Of a stretch of 10,244 nucleotides of DNA, positions 1 to 7,656 are shown in pieces. The DNA comes from CAZIPZ01 sp964541075. Its GTDB lineage: Bacteria > Acidobacteriota > Terriglobia > 20CM-2-55-15. Where the stretch lies: the NCBI GenBank assembly GCA_964541075.1, contig CAZIPZ010000148.1, forward strand, positions 1 to 10,244, in the 5' to 3' direction. Both the position numbers and the translations under genes were made by a program. A model generated the notes under the pieces. That model searched no databases. It had not been told where the DNA came from and saw only the letters and a list, made by a program, of their open reading frames with translations. Each line of letters starts with the position of its first letter. The stretch's first letter is position 1.

Positions 1-1171
1 CCGCTCCTGACTCGATGGGAAATGCAGCTTCGGACAAATCGATGGAACCCGGCGCATTACGAATAAGCGATTTCAAAAGTGTGGTCTTTCCAATGCTGTT
101 TCGTCCGATAAGAGCGATTTTTTCGCCGCGGCTGATGGAAGCGGCGAAGTTATGCAAAACGCGAAACGGGCCGTCGACTCCATCGTAGGACTTGCTCAGC
201 CCCACAATCTCGAGCGGATGCCGGCCCGAAGGACGCGCAGTTTCGAATCGAATAAAGGGACGTTGAATATTCGATTTGGCAAGCGCCGAGGTCTGCAGCC
301 GTTCGACTTCCTTCTTCCGCGACGCGACCTGCGAGGACCGCGTTCCCGCCGCAAACCGGGCGATGAACTCATTCAATTGAGCGATCTTTTTCTCACGCTG
401 AGTGTTTCCTGCTTCAATGCGCGACCGGACCTGAGTCTTTGCAAGCACCATGTCATCGTACCCTCCGGTATAGGTGATCACCGTCTGGTAGTCGATGTCC
501 GCAATGTGCGTGCAGATCTCGTTCAGAAAGTGTCGGTCGTGCGAAATGACGATCAGGCAGCCGTCATAAGCGCGGAGGTGATCCTGCAACCAGTGAACCG
601 AGTCGAGATCGAGGTTGTTTGTGGGTTCGTCCAGTAGCAGTACTTCCGGATTGCCGAACAGAGCTTGCGCCAGAAGAACCCGCACTTTCTGACCGCCTTG
701 AAGCTCGCTCATTGTGCGTTCGTGCAACGGTTCCGGAATGTCGAGTCCGCCCAAAAGAATGGCAGCGTCCGTTTCAGCCGTATAACCTCCTTCGTCACCG
801 ACAATGCCCTCAAGCTCACCAAGACGCATGCCGTCGTGATCGGTCAATGCCTCCGGATCTTTCGCGTAGAGAACCTCCCGCTCCTTCAATACGGTCCATA
901 AACCGGCGTTACCCATAATCACAGTGTCGATGACACGGTAGTTATCGAACGCAAACTGATCCTGCCGCAGCACTCCCATCTTCTTAGGGCGCGTGACCGT
1001 CCCTTTCTCAGGTTCGATCTCACCAGTCAAGATCTTCATAAGCGTGGTTTTACCGGCTCCGTTAGGCCCGGTAATCGCGTAACGACGGCCGGAGGTAAAG
1101 GTGCTGCTGATATCTTCAAACAGGATCCGTGCGCCGAAACGCATGGTCACATTGTTCATTGAAAGCTGCAT
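1..1171 (-). CDS. ybiT: ABC-F family ATPase, YbiT-like (3'-truncated by window edge)
   Basis: This is a soluble ABC-F ATPase with two nucleotide-binding domains in one chain and no membrane segments. ABC-F proteins bind the ribosomal E site and modulate translation; the exact role of YbiT is less clear. I translated the minus strand by hand from the ATG at 1171 and obtained 390 residues with no stop; E. coli YbiT is about 530, so roughly a quarter is missing beyond position 1. Visible motifs are Walker A GPNGAGKTT (35-43), an early segment VLRQDQFAFDNY typical of YbiT, signature LQGGQ (157-161), Walker B LLLDEPTNNLD (178-188), switch histidine in ISHDRHFLN (H211), a charged interdomain linker (about 250-310) and a second Walker A, GRNSIGKTT (356-364). 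The start follows GGGAGAG at 12 nt; a second ATG at 1159 (residue 5) is also possible. No gene lies in the 219 nt upstream. The family is certain; the YbiT subgroup is very likely. Confidence 0.93.
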   Translation of the reverse strand, partial: MQLSMNNVTMRFGARILFEDISSTFTSGRRYAITGPNGAGKTTLMKILTGEIEPEKGTVTRPKKMGVLRQDQFAFDNYRVIDTVIMGNAGLWTVLKEREVLYAKDPEALTDHDGMRLGELEGIVGDEGGYTAETDAAILLGGLDIPEPLHERTMSELQGGQKVRVLLAQALFGNPEVLLLDEPTNNLDLDSVHWLQDHLRAYDGCLIVISHDRHFLNEICTHIADIDYQTVITYTGGYDDMVLAKTQVRSRIEAGNTQREKKIAQLNEFIARFAAGTRSSQVASRKKEVERLQTSALAKSNIQRPFIRFETARPSGRHPLEIVGLSKSYDGVDGPFRVLHNFAASISRGEKIALIGRNSIGKTTLLKSLIRNAPGSIDLSEAAFPIESGA

Positions 1172-1390
1172 ATATAAGGATGACTCTCCCGTGTAATGAC
1201 GAACTTCCCATTCTAACCCAGGCTTCCACCGGAAAAGTGCGATTCCACAGTTTTTCGCTGAAAACAGGCTTCAAGCTGGGCAGGGCTGCAGCGAGACGTA
1301 TCAAGGTAGGAATGCGCACGGATTCGTGCATATACACCCCTCAGTCCCGCTCAGCACCGAGAGCCGATTCAGTTCGCCACAAGCGCCTGT

Positions 1391-1564
1391 TTATGATCCC
1401 CTTTTAATAGATTTGTTCTGGGCTTGCGTGTTTTTGTCTTCGTTCTCTTCTCGGGGGATTGCATCCGTTGCTTTCCGAGATCCACGTGATCTCATTTCAA
1501 GGTAGACCAATATGCCGACTGACAACGCGGTCAAAATGAGGACAAACACCATTCCTGCGTCCAC
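1391..1564 (-). CDS. small single-pass membrane protein, hypothetical (57 aa)
   Basis: I do not recognise the family. The frame reads GTG at 1564 to TAA at 1391. GAGG lies 5 nt before this GTG and decides the start; an ATG at 1552 is the alternative and gives 53 residues. The product has a short N-terminus, one strongly hydrophobic segment (MVFVLILTALSVGILVYL, about residues 5-22), a positive cluster right after it (RSRGSRK), and a hydrophilic, charged tail of about 30 residues rich in E, D, K, N and Q. This layout is that of a small membrane protein with its tail in the cytoplasm (positive-inside rule). It sits alone between the YbiT gene and a doubtful frame, with no visible partner. The clean hydrophobic-then-charged architecture and plausible ribosome binding site argue for a real gene, but length alone could arise by chance. 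Confidence 0.45.
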   Translation of the reverse strand: MDAGMVFVLILTALSVGILVYLEMRSRGSRKATDAIPREENEDKNTQAQNKSIKRGS

Positions 1565-1626
1565 ACACACCTCACATGCGAAATGTCTAATAAAAGGTAA
1601 CTATTGTTGGCTAGGTGCTGATCGTC

Positions 1627-1992
1627 TCAGACAGGTGGAGCGCGGTCAGATTCAAGACGCCCTTCGTGGGATCGGAAAAGTGAGATAACGCCGGATTTGA
1701 CGAGATATTCATGGGACTCGATCCGCTGCAATGCGCACAAGTCAACTGCAATGGCCTGCAGTAGGTCTCGTTTAGTCGCTTCAAAGACTGATGTCGGCTG
1801 CGTTCGGAAGGATACCCCGACAATCGGCGCCGTTGGGAGTGCTAGGACAAAGCGGGGACCTTCATAAAAGGGACGAAACGTTTCCACCGCAGACAGGTGC
1901 GGCAGCAAACCATGTGCAAGGAACACCCCAAAGAGGATGGCGACAGGCGCTCCGCGCCTGCGTATCCTGTAAGATTGTTTCCGCACGTGCAT
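1627..1992 (-). CDS. hypothetical protein, possibly a gene remnant (121 aa)
   Basis: Unrecognised frame starting at an ATG at 1992 (a TTG at 2001 is also in frame). The N-terminus is basic (RKQSYRIRRRG) and is followed by a hydrophobic stretch (APVAILFGVFLAHGLLPHL) that could be a signal peptide or membrane anchor. The rest has mixed composition and no motif I know. Third-position GC looks like the neighbours. There is no convincing ribosome binding site at 1992. The same frame continues upstream without any stop except one TGA (2041-2043), back to ATGs at 2142 and 2160 just behind a terminator. The piece shown may therefore be the rear part of a broken longer gene. A loose resemblance of the segment around GAPVAILF to the ATP-loop region of asparagine-synthase-like proteins is too weak to use. 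It could also be a chance frame. Confidence 0.33.
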   Translation of the reverse strand: MHVRKQSYRIRRRGAPVAILFGVFLAHGLLPHLSAVETFRPFYEGPRFVLALPTAPIVGVSFRTQPTSVFEATKRDLLQAIAVDLCALQRIESHEYLVKSGVISLFRSHEGRLESDRAPPV

Positions 1993-2203
1993 CCCAACCA
2001 ATTCTCGCAGAAAACTTTGCTCTCGGTCTTGAGGAATTTCTCACGAGAAGGTTGATAAATCCGGGGGAGTCGCTAATGATAGGCCGCCGCTGAAATAATA
2101 CAGAGCCACGGCAACCGCCTTCGAGAATACTGTTCGCTCCATAAAAGTAGAGCGTTCCATCTTCGATGAAAGAGGGGGCGCCCATACTACATTCCTTCGC
2201 CAT

Positions 2204-2238
2204 AGAAAAAGAAGCTGGCGTCTGCCTCAAACGCCAGC
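2204..2238 (-). terminator. Rho-independent terminator of the receptor/beta-helix unit
   Basis: Read on the minus strand, a perfect 7-bp stem GCTGGCG / CGCCAGC (2238-2232 with 2220-2214) encloses an 11-nt loop and is followed at once by the T-rich run TTCTTTTTCT. It lies 52 nt after the TAA at 2291 that ends the beta-helix reading frame. This marks the 3' end of the transcription unit and separates it from the uncertain frames at 2160-1391. Confidence 0.78.
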
Positions 2239-2290
2239 CTCGGAGGGGACAACAGGGGCGATTGCAGTCCTGCCGGTTTGCAAAGAGACG

Positions 2291-3055
2291 TTATGGTTTG
2301 ACGTCATCCTCAAGATGGAAACAAGTCCATTCTTCGGTCCAATCCATATCTCCAAAGGCGCCGATATATGTTGCGGATTGATCGAAAAATCCATCATCGG
2401 GTGGCTGAACAGCACTGGCGCTGTAAACCGGAGAACCCGGACGCGGACGAAAGTCCGGATCACTGTTATAAAGAGGGCGCCGCAGTTGAGGGTCGGCGAC
2501 GGTGACGTTGAAAGCCTGTCCACGCGCTCCCTGGAGGAAAGGAAGTGCAAGGTTGCTGGCGCCGCCCGACACTTGCCCTGCAAGGTCATTCGCCTTTGTA
2601 GACGCTTTACCGTTATCGAACATGATAATTCCGTCAGCGCTCAAATCGCCGCGGTCCACAGAAGTTATGGTTGCGGCGTCCCGTACTGTGAAACCATTGG
2701 AGATCCAGTTGTACAGGAGCATGTTTCGAAACACGCCGCCGGCGCCGCGTCTCACCCAAACCGCAGCAACATCGACTCCTTCATCGTATCCTTGCGTAAG
2801 CGTGTCCCCCGCACCGACAAAGGTGACATTGTACATTTGGGGTTTGCTCAAGGGTGCGGCCGTGAAATTGAACTCGCTGTTGTCCAATTCAATGCCGCGA
2901 TTTCCAGGAGTGTCTTTGCCAGCGAAGGCCACAGCAAACTGAATGCGGCCGGTCCAACCCAATTGACCGTCAAGATAATCGTCACGGCCGCTGACTCCGA
3001 CGAGGTATTTGGCATCGGCGCTGCCGCCGAACCACTCGAACGCGTCGTCCAGGCC
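2291..3055 (-). pseudogene. C-terminal part of secreted beta-helix protein, downstream of an in-frame TAA
   Basis: This stretch continues the reading frame of the gene that stops at 3058-3056. The 254 codons after that TAA are in the same frame, contain no further stop until TAA at 2291, and keep the style of the same protein: GLDDAFEWFGGSADAKYLVG directly after the stop, then LGWTGRIQFAVAFAGKD, GNRGIELDNSEFNFT, MYNVTFVGAG and a C-terminal part with DGIIMFDNGKAS and YIGAFGDMDWTEEW. These match the family of secreted proteins encoded beside TonB receptors, in which one continuous chain of about 580-590 residues is expected. There is no good start with a ribosome binding site just after the stop; a TTG at 2962 is the first in-frame candidate and would delete conserved sequence. 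I therefore treat it as the severed end of one gene. Ochre readthrough or a base-call error would make it functional. Confidence 0.8.
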
Positions 3056-4051
3056 TTAACGCGCCTGAAGATGCTCGGCCACCGTTCCTCTCCCACAACC
3101 ACCCCATGTGATCGCATTCACTTCAGAGTTCGGCTGGAATTCGGCGCCCGCATACTCCACTCGCACGTAGCGCATCGTTCCGCAGTTGTGGTTGGGCTCG
3201 TTGCCTCCATACCTTAAGTCGTCGTTGGCGGTAAGACCTTCAATAAAACCAGCGCCCCCTTCGAGATTTACGGGCGCCTGCCCGAGCAGTATGAGTCCTC
3301 CCCAGTCTCCAGGCTTCCTTTGACCAAACGGCTGCGCACTAGTCATTATGATAGGCCGGGAACGCGTTCCCGACGCCTCAATGCGGCCATTTCGTGTAAT
3401 GACCAGAACTGAAGGTGGTTGCGATCCCGACTGGCCGAGGATGAATGTGCCTGGCTCTATGGTCAGAACAGCACCGTTCCTGACCGCGACAATTCCTCGG
3501 AGCCGATATGCTTTCGAGTTCACGAGAACACGGGCGGCTTCGATGTTCCCTGTCAAATCTTCAAAGCCACTGACGATTCCGAATTTGAAGTAAGCGGACT
3601 TAATGACCCGCCCCCCGGTCGCGTCACGCAACTGGACGACAAACGTGTGCATCCCAAATTCACTTGGAGCCGTCACGTTGCCGGCCAACCATCCTCCATC
3701 ACCAATCACAACGTTTTTGGTGACGTCGCCCAAATAAAACACCGTGAAACCCTGAGACGGTGTTCTGCCAGAGATGTCAGTAACGGTTGCATTATTGCCA
3801 GGGTAGTACGTCTTCGCGCCTGTTTGATTATTCTGCCGGAAAACAACGACCGTGTAGCCCGCTGCGTCTCCGTTAGCCCGGGCGGTCCAACGCAGGGTTA
3901 TGCTTTCCCCCGGTGTATAGACGTATTTATCCGTCCAAACGAAAAGCGCAGATTGTGAATATGCCAATGAGTTGGACTGAGCTGATGACGGCGCCGGCAA
4001 CAACGTCATCATGCCTAGGATGGATGTAAGAAGAGATAGTAAACGTCGCAT
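3056..4051 (-). CDS. secreted Ig-like/beta-helix protein, N-terminal part, ends at premature TAA
   Basis: This encodes 331 residues from the ATG at 4051. AAAGGAG (4069-4063) lies 11 nt upstream and decides this start over the in-frame ATG at 4159, which would overlap the receptor gene. Residues 1-24 form a signal peptide (MRRLLSLLTSILGMMTLL, cleavage after PSSA). Residues 30-160 look like an Ig-like beta-sandwich (TPGESITLRWTA...HTFVVQLRD). From about 165 a right-handed beta-helix-like region begins: LTIEPGTFILG, VLVITRNGRIEASGT, PIIMTSAQPFG, then the hallmark GDWGGLILLGQAPVN (248-262), RYVRVEYAGAEF and NAITWGGCGRGT. Cysteines 290 and 319 could form a disulfide. The chain stops in mid-domain, and the missing rear half follows in frame. 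The gene starts 26 nt after the TonB-receptor stop, so the two are co-transcribed. Such proteins are thought to be surface or periplasmic partners of the receptor, possibly substrate-binding, but no activity is visible. Confidence 0.85.
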   Translation of the reverse strand: MRRLLSLLTSILGMMTLLPAPSSAQSNSLAYSQSALFVWTDKYVYTPGESITLRWTARANGDAAGYTVVVFRQNNQTGAKTYYPGNNATVTDISGRTPSQGFTVFYLGDVTKNVVIGDGGWLAGNVTAPSEFGMHTFVVQLRDATGGRVIKSAYFKFGIVSGFEDLTGNIEAARVLVNSKAYRLRGIVAVRNGAVLTIEPGTFILGQSGSQPPSVLVITRNGRIEASGTRSRPIIMTSAQPFGQRKPGDWGGLILLGQAPVNLEGGAGFIEGLTANDDLRYGGNEPNHNCGTMRYVRVEYAGAEFQPNSEVNAITWGGCGRGTVAEHLQAR

Positions 4052-4077
4052 TTCTGAGCTGACTCCTTTCGTGATCG

Positions 4078-6858
4078 TTAGAAAATTGAGAACGAAGCTC
4101 CGACGCCGAAGGTCCGCCCCGATAGATAGCTTCTGTGAGTGAAATCTCCCTGCGTCCAACGCTGCTCGGTATTGGCTAGGTTTTCACCGGTGAAACGAAG
4201 ACTGCACTTTCCGTCGCCGCAGATCTGAAGCTGGTATACAAAATCCAGCGTGACGCCGCCCTCCTGATAGATGTCCGGCAAACCGAACGTGCCGACATCC
4301 GTAATCCTCTTAGACACATAGTTCGCAAGAAGCCGCGCCTGGCTTCTCCACGAAGGCTTTGCCCATTCGGTGGCGACGTTGTAAATGAACCGGCTTTGAC
4401 CGACCAGAGGTCTGGACTTTGATGTCAGCAACAGAGCATCGTCAGGATTGAGATCCACATTGGAATCGACAAACGTAAAGTTGGAATGAACGGCGAACGA
4501 ATTAAGGCGATCGCTCAGGAAACCCAAACCGCGACGAAACTCCAGTTCAATGCCTTGATTCCGGGCCCCTGCCGCATTAACGAAGCTCTGCCGTAGATCT
4601 GTAGTGGGTTGAATTGTGACCTCGATCGCATCGGTGAAGTCTTTGAGAAAGTAGCTGACAGCGGCGATTTGATCACCACCGGGGAACCATTCCCAACGCA
4701 GATCGTAATTATTGATAACGGCGCGCCGCAGCTTGGGATTCCCTACCGTATTGAAACCACCCAAAACGTTGGTGAAATCGAATGGTGATAGCTCGCGGAA
4801 ATCGGGTCGTGAAAGAGTGCGGCCAAAGCCAAAGCGAATGTTTTGTTTTCGGGTGACCGCAAGAATCATGTTCAAACCCGGTAGTGCATCTCGATTTTTC
4901 AGACTCGATACCGCAGGAACCGCTCCAGGGACGAGAGGATCCTCCGTGATGACGTTAATCTCGGCATCCTCAAAACGTGCTCCGGCGATAATGCGCAATC
5001 GCGTTCCAAGAGCCGTGTCGAGCGTGGCATACATGCCGTAGATGTCCATGGACCCCGTATAGCTATCTGTGCCTCGCGTGTTTTCACGGATTTCAAAGGC
5101 GTCTGTCCGAACGTTCTGAGGCCCGAGAAGTTGATTGGATGGCAGAAAGAAATTCAGCGTGCTTGCGTTCACCGGAAGAAATCGAAAGCGGCGGGCCTCG
5201 AACGCCCGATCGCGATATGTTCCACGAAACCCAACTTTGATCGAGCCGCTGACATCTCCTCTATAAAATGGGAGCAACCAGTCTCCAGCGGGCTCGTAGA
5301 TTCTGTCGACCAGCGTGTTGAAAAAGCGCAGTCCGGAATTTCCCAACGAGAGGAATGAATATCTTCCGTCGTCATATCGGCCCTGCACGACCTCGCGGAG
5401 ATCGGGTTCGTGTCGATTCGATCTCGAGTACGTAAATTGCCAGCTAAAGAGGCTGTTTCCAATGCGGGCGGCTGAATGCTCTCCCGACAATCCACTCGAG
5501 AACAACCCACGTTCGACCCAGCGCAGTCGCGTCGACTGAATGTAGGTGTCCAAACCTCCGTTCAGCCCGTCGAACTGGCGCGTCTCCTTATCCGTGTCGT
5601 GGGTCCACGTGTTTCGAAGAACAAGCTTGTTGCTCGGCGACACTCGCACGGCCGCATTCAGCACGCCGCCGAACTTTGGCGACTCTGTACTCGTATTGAA
5701 GTTGTCGTACTTGGTAAAAACGCCTGGGGTGTTGTTTCCGATGTTGGTCAAATACTGCTGACGTTCGCGCCGGGTGCTGACGGAATTCGAGAACGTCAAG
5801 GCTCCAACCAGACCCACCCTTCGAATTGTCTGTCCGCCGGAAACCGAAAACCCTTGTCCGGGGCGCATGGAACCAATGGTAGTGGGCTCCCAGTTCACGG
5901 GGAATGCGCGGCCGAACGACTGCATTTCGGCTTGCGAAAAACGGCCCGGAAATAGACGACTGTCCGGCGGGATCGCCTCCGGAAGTTCACGGGTCCCGTC
6001 ATCAAAACCCCAGAAATCGCGCTTTCCACCTGGATAGGTGGCAAACGGCTTGAATGTAGTGATCGTATTGAAACTGTTGCTGTAGCTTACGTTGAGGGTT
6101 CTTCGGCTGGGAAACTCAATCGTCTGCATCTGCACGAGGCCGCCGGAAAACTCCCCCGGCAGATCCGGGGTGTACGTTTTCAGCACTTTGATGCTGTCGA
6201 CCAGAGTAGAGGGGAACATATCCAGAGGAACCACGCGTCGTTCGGGATCGGTAGTAGGCAGCATCGCATTGTTAAGCATGGTTGCGCTGTAACGTTCACC
6301 GAGACCCCGTACGTACACATATCCGTCGTCCACAATTGAAACGCCAGTCACTTTCTCGACGGCGGCGGCCGCGTTGGATGCGACACTCTTGCTGATTTCC
6401 TGCTTGCTGATGGAATCGCTGACCACCGGCGCCAGTTTCCGTTCAACAAGCATCGCTTGCGCCGTTGCTTCCACTGCTCCTTGGGTTTCGACAACCTCAA
6501 CCGTAACCCCGGACGCAGTGTTAGACATCACGGAGCTCGCTTCCACGACCTGGCCGGATATTACGGTTACGCTATCGATGGTCGCTTCAAAATAGTTTTC
6601 GGAACTCAGCTTCAAGGTGTACTTGCCGGCGGGAAGTTCAAGCCTGAACACACCGTTTACGTCCGTACGGGTGCTCTTTCCGACATCGCCCTCCACCGTT
6701 ACGGTCGCGCCTCGAATAACACCGGCGGTGTTGGCGTCATAGACGGTTCCCGTCACCACGCCACTCTTCTCAACCTGCGACAACAGTGTTGGCGGTATCG
6801 TCCCGATCAGTGCAAACACTGACAAAACACACAGACATTGCCGGATGACTAGCTTCAT
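4078..6858 (-). CDS. TonB-dependent outer-membrane receptor with carboxypeptidase-regulatory-like N-terminal domain
   Basis: A full-length, 926-residue active-transport receptor in the outer membrane, energised by TonB-ExbB-ExbD. ATG at 6858 is preceded by GAGGAG at 4 nt. Residues 1-28 form a signal peptide (hydrophobic CVLSVFALIGTIPPTLL). Residues 33-110 are a CarboxypepD_reg-like beta-sandwich (VVTGTVYDANTAGVIRGATV, TDVNGVFRLELPAGKYTLKL). A possible TonB box, VTVEVVE, lies at 118-124. The plug covers about 143-250 with VEKVTGVSIVDDGYVYVRGL, GERYSATMLNNA, DMFPSTLVDSIKV and PGEFSGGLVQM. The rest is the 22-strand barrel, including GFGRTLSRPDFRELSPF, and the chain ends in GVGASFSIF with the terminal Phe expected for barrel assembly. 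It lies between an unusual regulator (81 nt upstream) and its likely partner protein (26 nt downstream). Plugs with the VRGLGERY...LDMFPSTLVDSI signature are common in Acidobacteriota and Proteobacteria and are often annotated without a substrate. A phosphorus-containing ligand is suggested only by nearby phoU. Confidence 0.95.
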   Translation of the reverse strand: MKLVIRQCLCVLSVFALIGTIPPTLLSQVEKSGVVTGTVYDANTAGVIRGATVTVEGDVGKSTRTDVNGVFRLELPAGKYTLKLSSENYFEATIDSVTVISGQVVEASSVMSNTASGVTVEVVETQGAVEATAQAMLVERKLAPVVSDSISKQEISKSVASNAAAAVEKVTGVSIVDDGYVYVRGLGERYSATMLNNAMLPTTDPERRVVPLDMFPSTLVDSIKVLKTYTPDLPGEFSGGLVQMQTIEFPSRRTLNVSYSNSFNTITTFKPFATYPGGKRDFWGFDDGTRELPEAIPPDSRLFPGRFSQAEMQSFGRAFPVNWEPTTIGSMRPGQGFSVSGGQTIRRVGLVGALTFSNSVSTRRERQQYLTNIGNNTPGVFTKYDNFNTSTESPKFGGVLNAAVRVSPSNKLVLRNTWTHDTDKETRQFDGLNGGLDTYIQSTRLRWVERGLFSSGLSGEHSAARIGNSLFSWQFTYSRSNRHEPDLREVVQGRYDDGRYSFLSLGNSGLRFFNTLVDRIYEPAGDWLLPFYRGDVSGSIKVGFRGTYRDRAFEARRFRFLPVNASTLNFFLPSNQLLGPQNVRTDAFEIRENTRGTDSYTGSMDIYGMYATLDTALGTRLRIIAGARFEDAEINVITEDPLVPGAVPAVSSLKNRDALPGLNMILAVTRKQNIRFGFGRTLSRPDFRELSPFDFTNVLGGFNTVGNPKLRRAVINNYDLRWEWFPGGDQIAAVSYFLKDFTDAIEVTIQPTTDLRQSFVNAAGARNQGIELEFRRGLGFLSDRLNSFAVHSNFTFVDSNVDLNPDDALLLTSKSRPLVGQSRFIYNVATEWAKPSWRSQARLLANYVSKRITDVGTFGLPDIYQEGGVTLDFVYQLQICGDGKCSLRFTGENLANTEQRWTQGDFTHRSYLSGRTFGVGASFSIF

Positions 6859-6893
6859 TGCGCTCCTCTTGTTAACGATCGATCACGCTGGGA

Positions 6894-6926
6894 TGACGAC
6901 AGCAAGACTGAATGGATCCGTCGTCA
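6894..6926 (-). repeat. hairpin between regulator and receptor genes
   Basis: A perfect inverted repeat TGACGAC / GTCGTCA (6894-6900 with 6920-6926) has a 19-nt loop and lies in the 81-nt gap between the regulator stop (6940) and the receptor start (6858). No T-run follows on the minus strand, so it is not a simple terminator. It could be an operator, an mRNA-stability element or an attenuation structure. TTGACG at its minus-strand entry also resembles a -35 box, but I see no matching -10. Confidence 0.35.
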
Positions 6927-6939
6927 ATAGAGATGAAGA

Positions 6940-7656
6940 CTACTCGGCCGAAATGAGAAACTTGTTAGCGGGAAGTGAATAGTTCGTTACAGCCGTCGGC
7001 CAGGAGAGAAATAGCTGGCCTGTCATGCCGTCAATAAAGACGTCTCCGTTGTGACGAAAGACATATCCGATGCCGTGCACCGTGAAGACATGCTGTGATC
7101 CGTCACGTTCGGATCGCAGTTTGGATCGGATTCTCCGAACCAGCACGTCGATCACCCGCGGTTCCGGCGGATGGTCGCTTGAAGAAATGCGCCGCAACAC
7201 TTCCATCCTTGAAAAGATGACTCCGGGGTATCGCAGAAACAATGCCAGCAGCCGGAATTCCATTGGACTGCAGATCAACCTGACGTTGTCCCGAAGAATT
7301 TCTCGGCCTCGCATATCGATGATGAAACGGTGCGGCCGCGGTGCTGGAGCGGGTGGCGCGCATCCGTTGCAAAAAGCGTCGCACATATCTCTGCAGCGAA
7401 GCTTGCCATTGCTGTTCAACCGTCTTAGTTCGTGGATGGACGCAACAATGGCGATAGGCAGATCTCCGAATCTGCTATCCCGAATTGCACGGGCAAGGTC
7501 CAAAGGATCCGGAGAACTGACCCCAAGAATCAGAGCCGCGCGATATTCTTGGCCTCTCATAACTGATGAATCACTGTGCGGTTTTATCCGGGTGCAGGCA
7601 GCGCAACCGGCTTCGCACTGCAAAACATCGCCGTCCGAAACGATCAAAAGGCACAT
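6940..7656 (-). CDS. atypical OmpR/PhoB-family transcription regulator with cysteine-rich receiver-like domain
   Basis: A 238-residue DNA-binding regulator. Residues about 109-200 form a clear OmpR/PhoB winged helix: SPMEFRLLALFLRYPGVIFS (130-149), then the recognition-helix region RVIDVLVRRIRSKLR (167-181) and VFTVHGIGYVFRHNG. A tail of about 40 residues follows (up to LPANKFLISAE), longer than usual. The N-terminal 100 residues have receiver-like length and open with CLLIVSDGD, but the phospho-acceptor Asp is missing (ALILGVSSPDP has Gly45 where Asp is expected) and the conserved Lys near the end is replaced within DAFCNGCAPP. Instead there are nine cysteines, in two clusters C14-x3-C18-x2-C21 and C88-x3-C92-x3-C96-x2-C99 plus C2 and C129. 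It is thus probably phosphorylation-independent and may bind metal, an Fe-S cluster or respond to redox; that is inference. The ATG at 7656 is the only good start, as an in-frame TGA lies just upstream. No sensor kinase is adjacent. It likely controls the receptor genes downstream. Confidence 0.87.
   Translation of the reverse strand: MCLLIVSDGDVLQCEAGCAACTRIKPHSDSSVMRGQEYRAALILGVSSPDPLDLARAIRDSRFGDLPIAIVASIHELRRLNSNGKLRCRDMCDAFCNGCAPPAPAPRPHRFIIDMRGREILRDNVRLICSPMEFRLLALFLRYPGVIFSRMEVLRRISSSDHPPEPRVIDVLVRRIRSKLRSERDGSQHVFTVHGIGYVFRHNGDVFIDGMTGQLFLSWPTAVTNYSLPANKFLISAE

Noticed and set aside
152..918. Plus-strand frames at 152-637 and 619-918
   Set aside because: Both are antisense to the ABC-F ATPase, whose Walker, signature and linker motifs are unambiguous on the minus strand.
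1306..1330. Small palindrome GCACG-gatt-CGTGC upstream of the ABC-F gene
   Set aside because: Only five pairs and no T-run on either strand, so neither a terminator nor a clear operator.
1862..2230. 122-codon minus-strand frame
   Set aside because: It begins inside the terminator hairpin, overlaps another frame with better features, and shows no domain.
2315..3217. 300-codon open frame on the plus strand
   Set aside because: It lies antisense to the beta-helix gene, has no recognisable domain, and the minus-strand frame matches a known family on both sides of the TAA.
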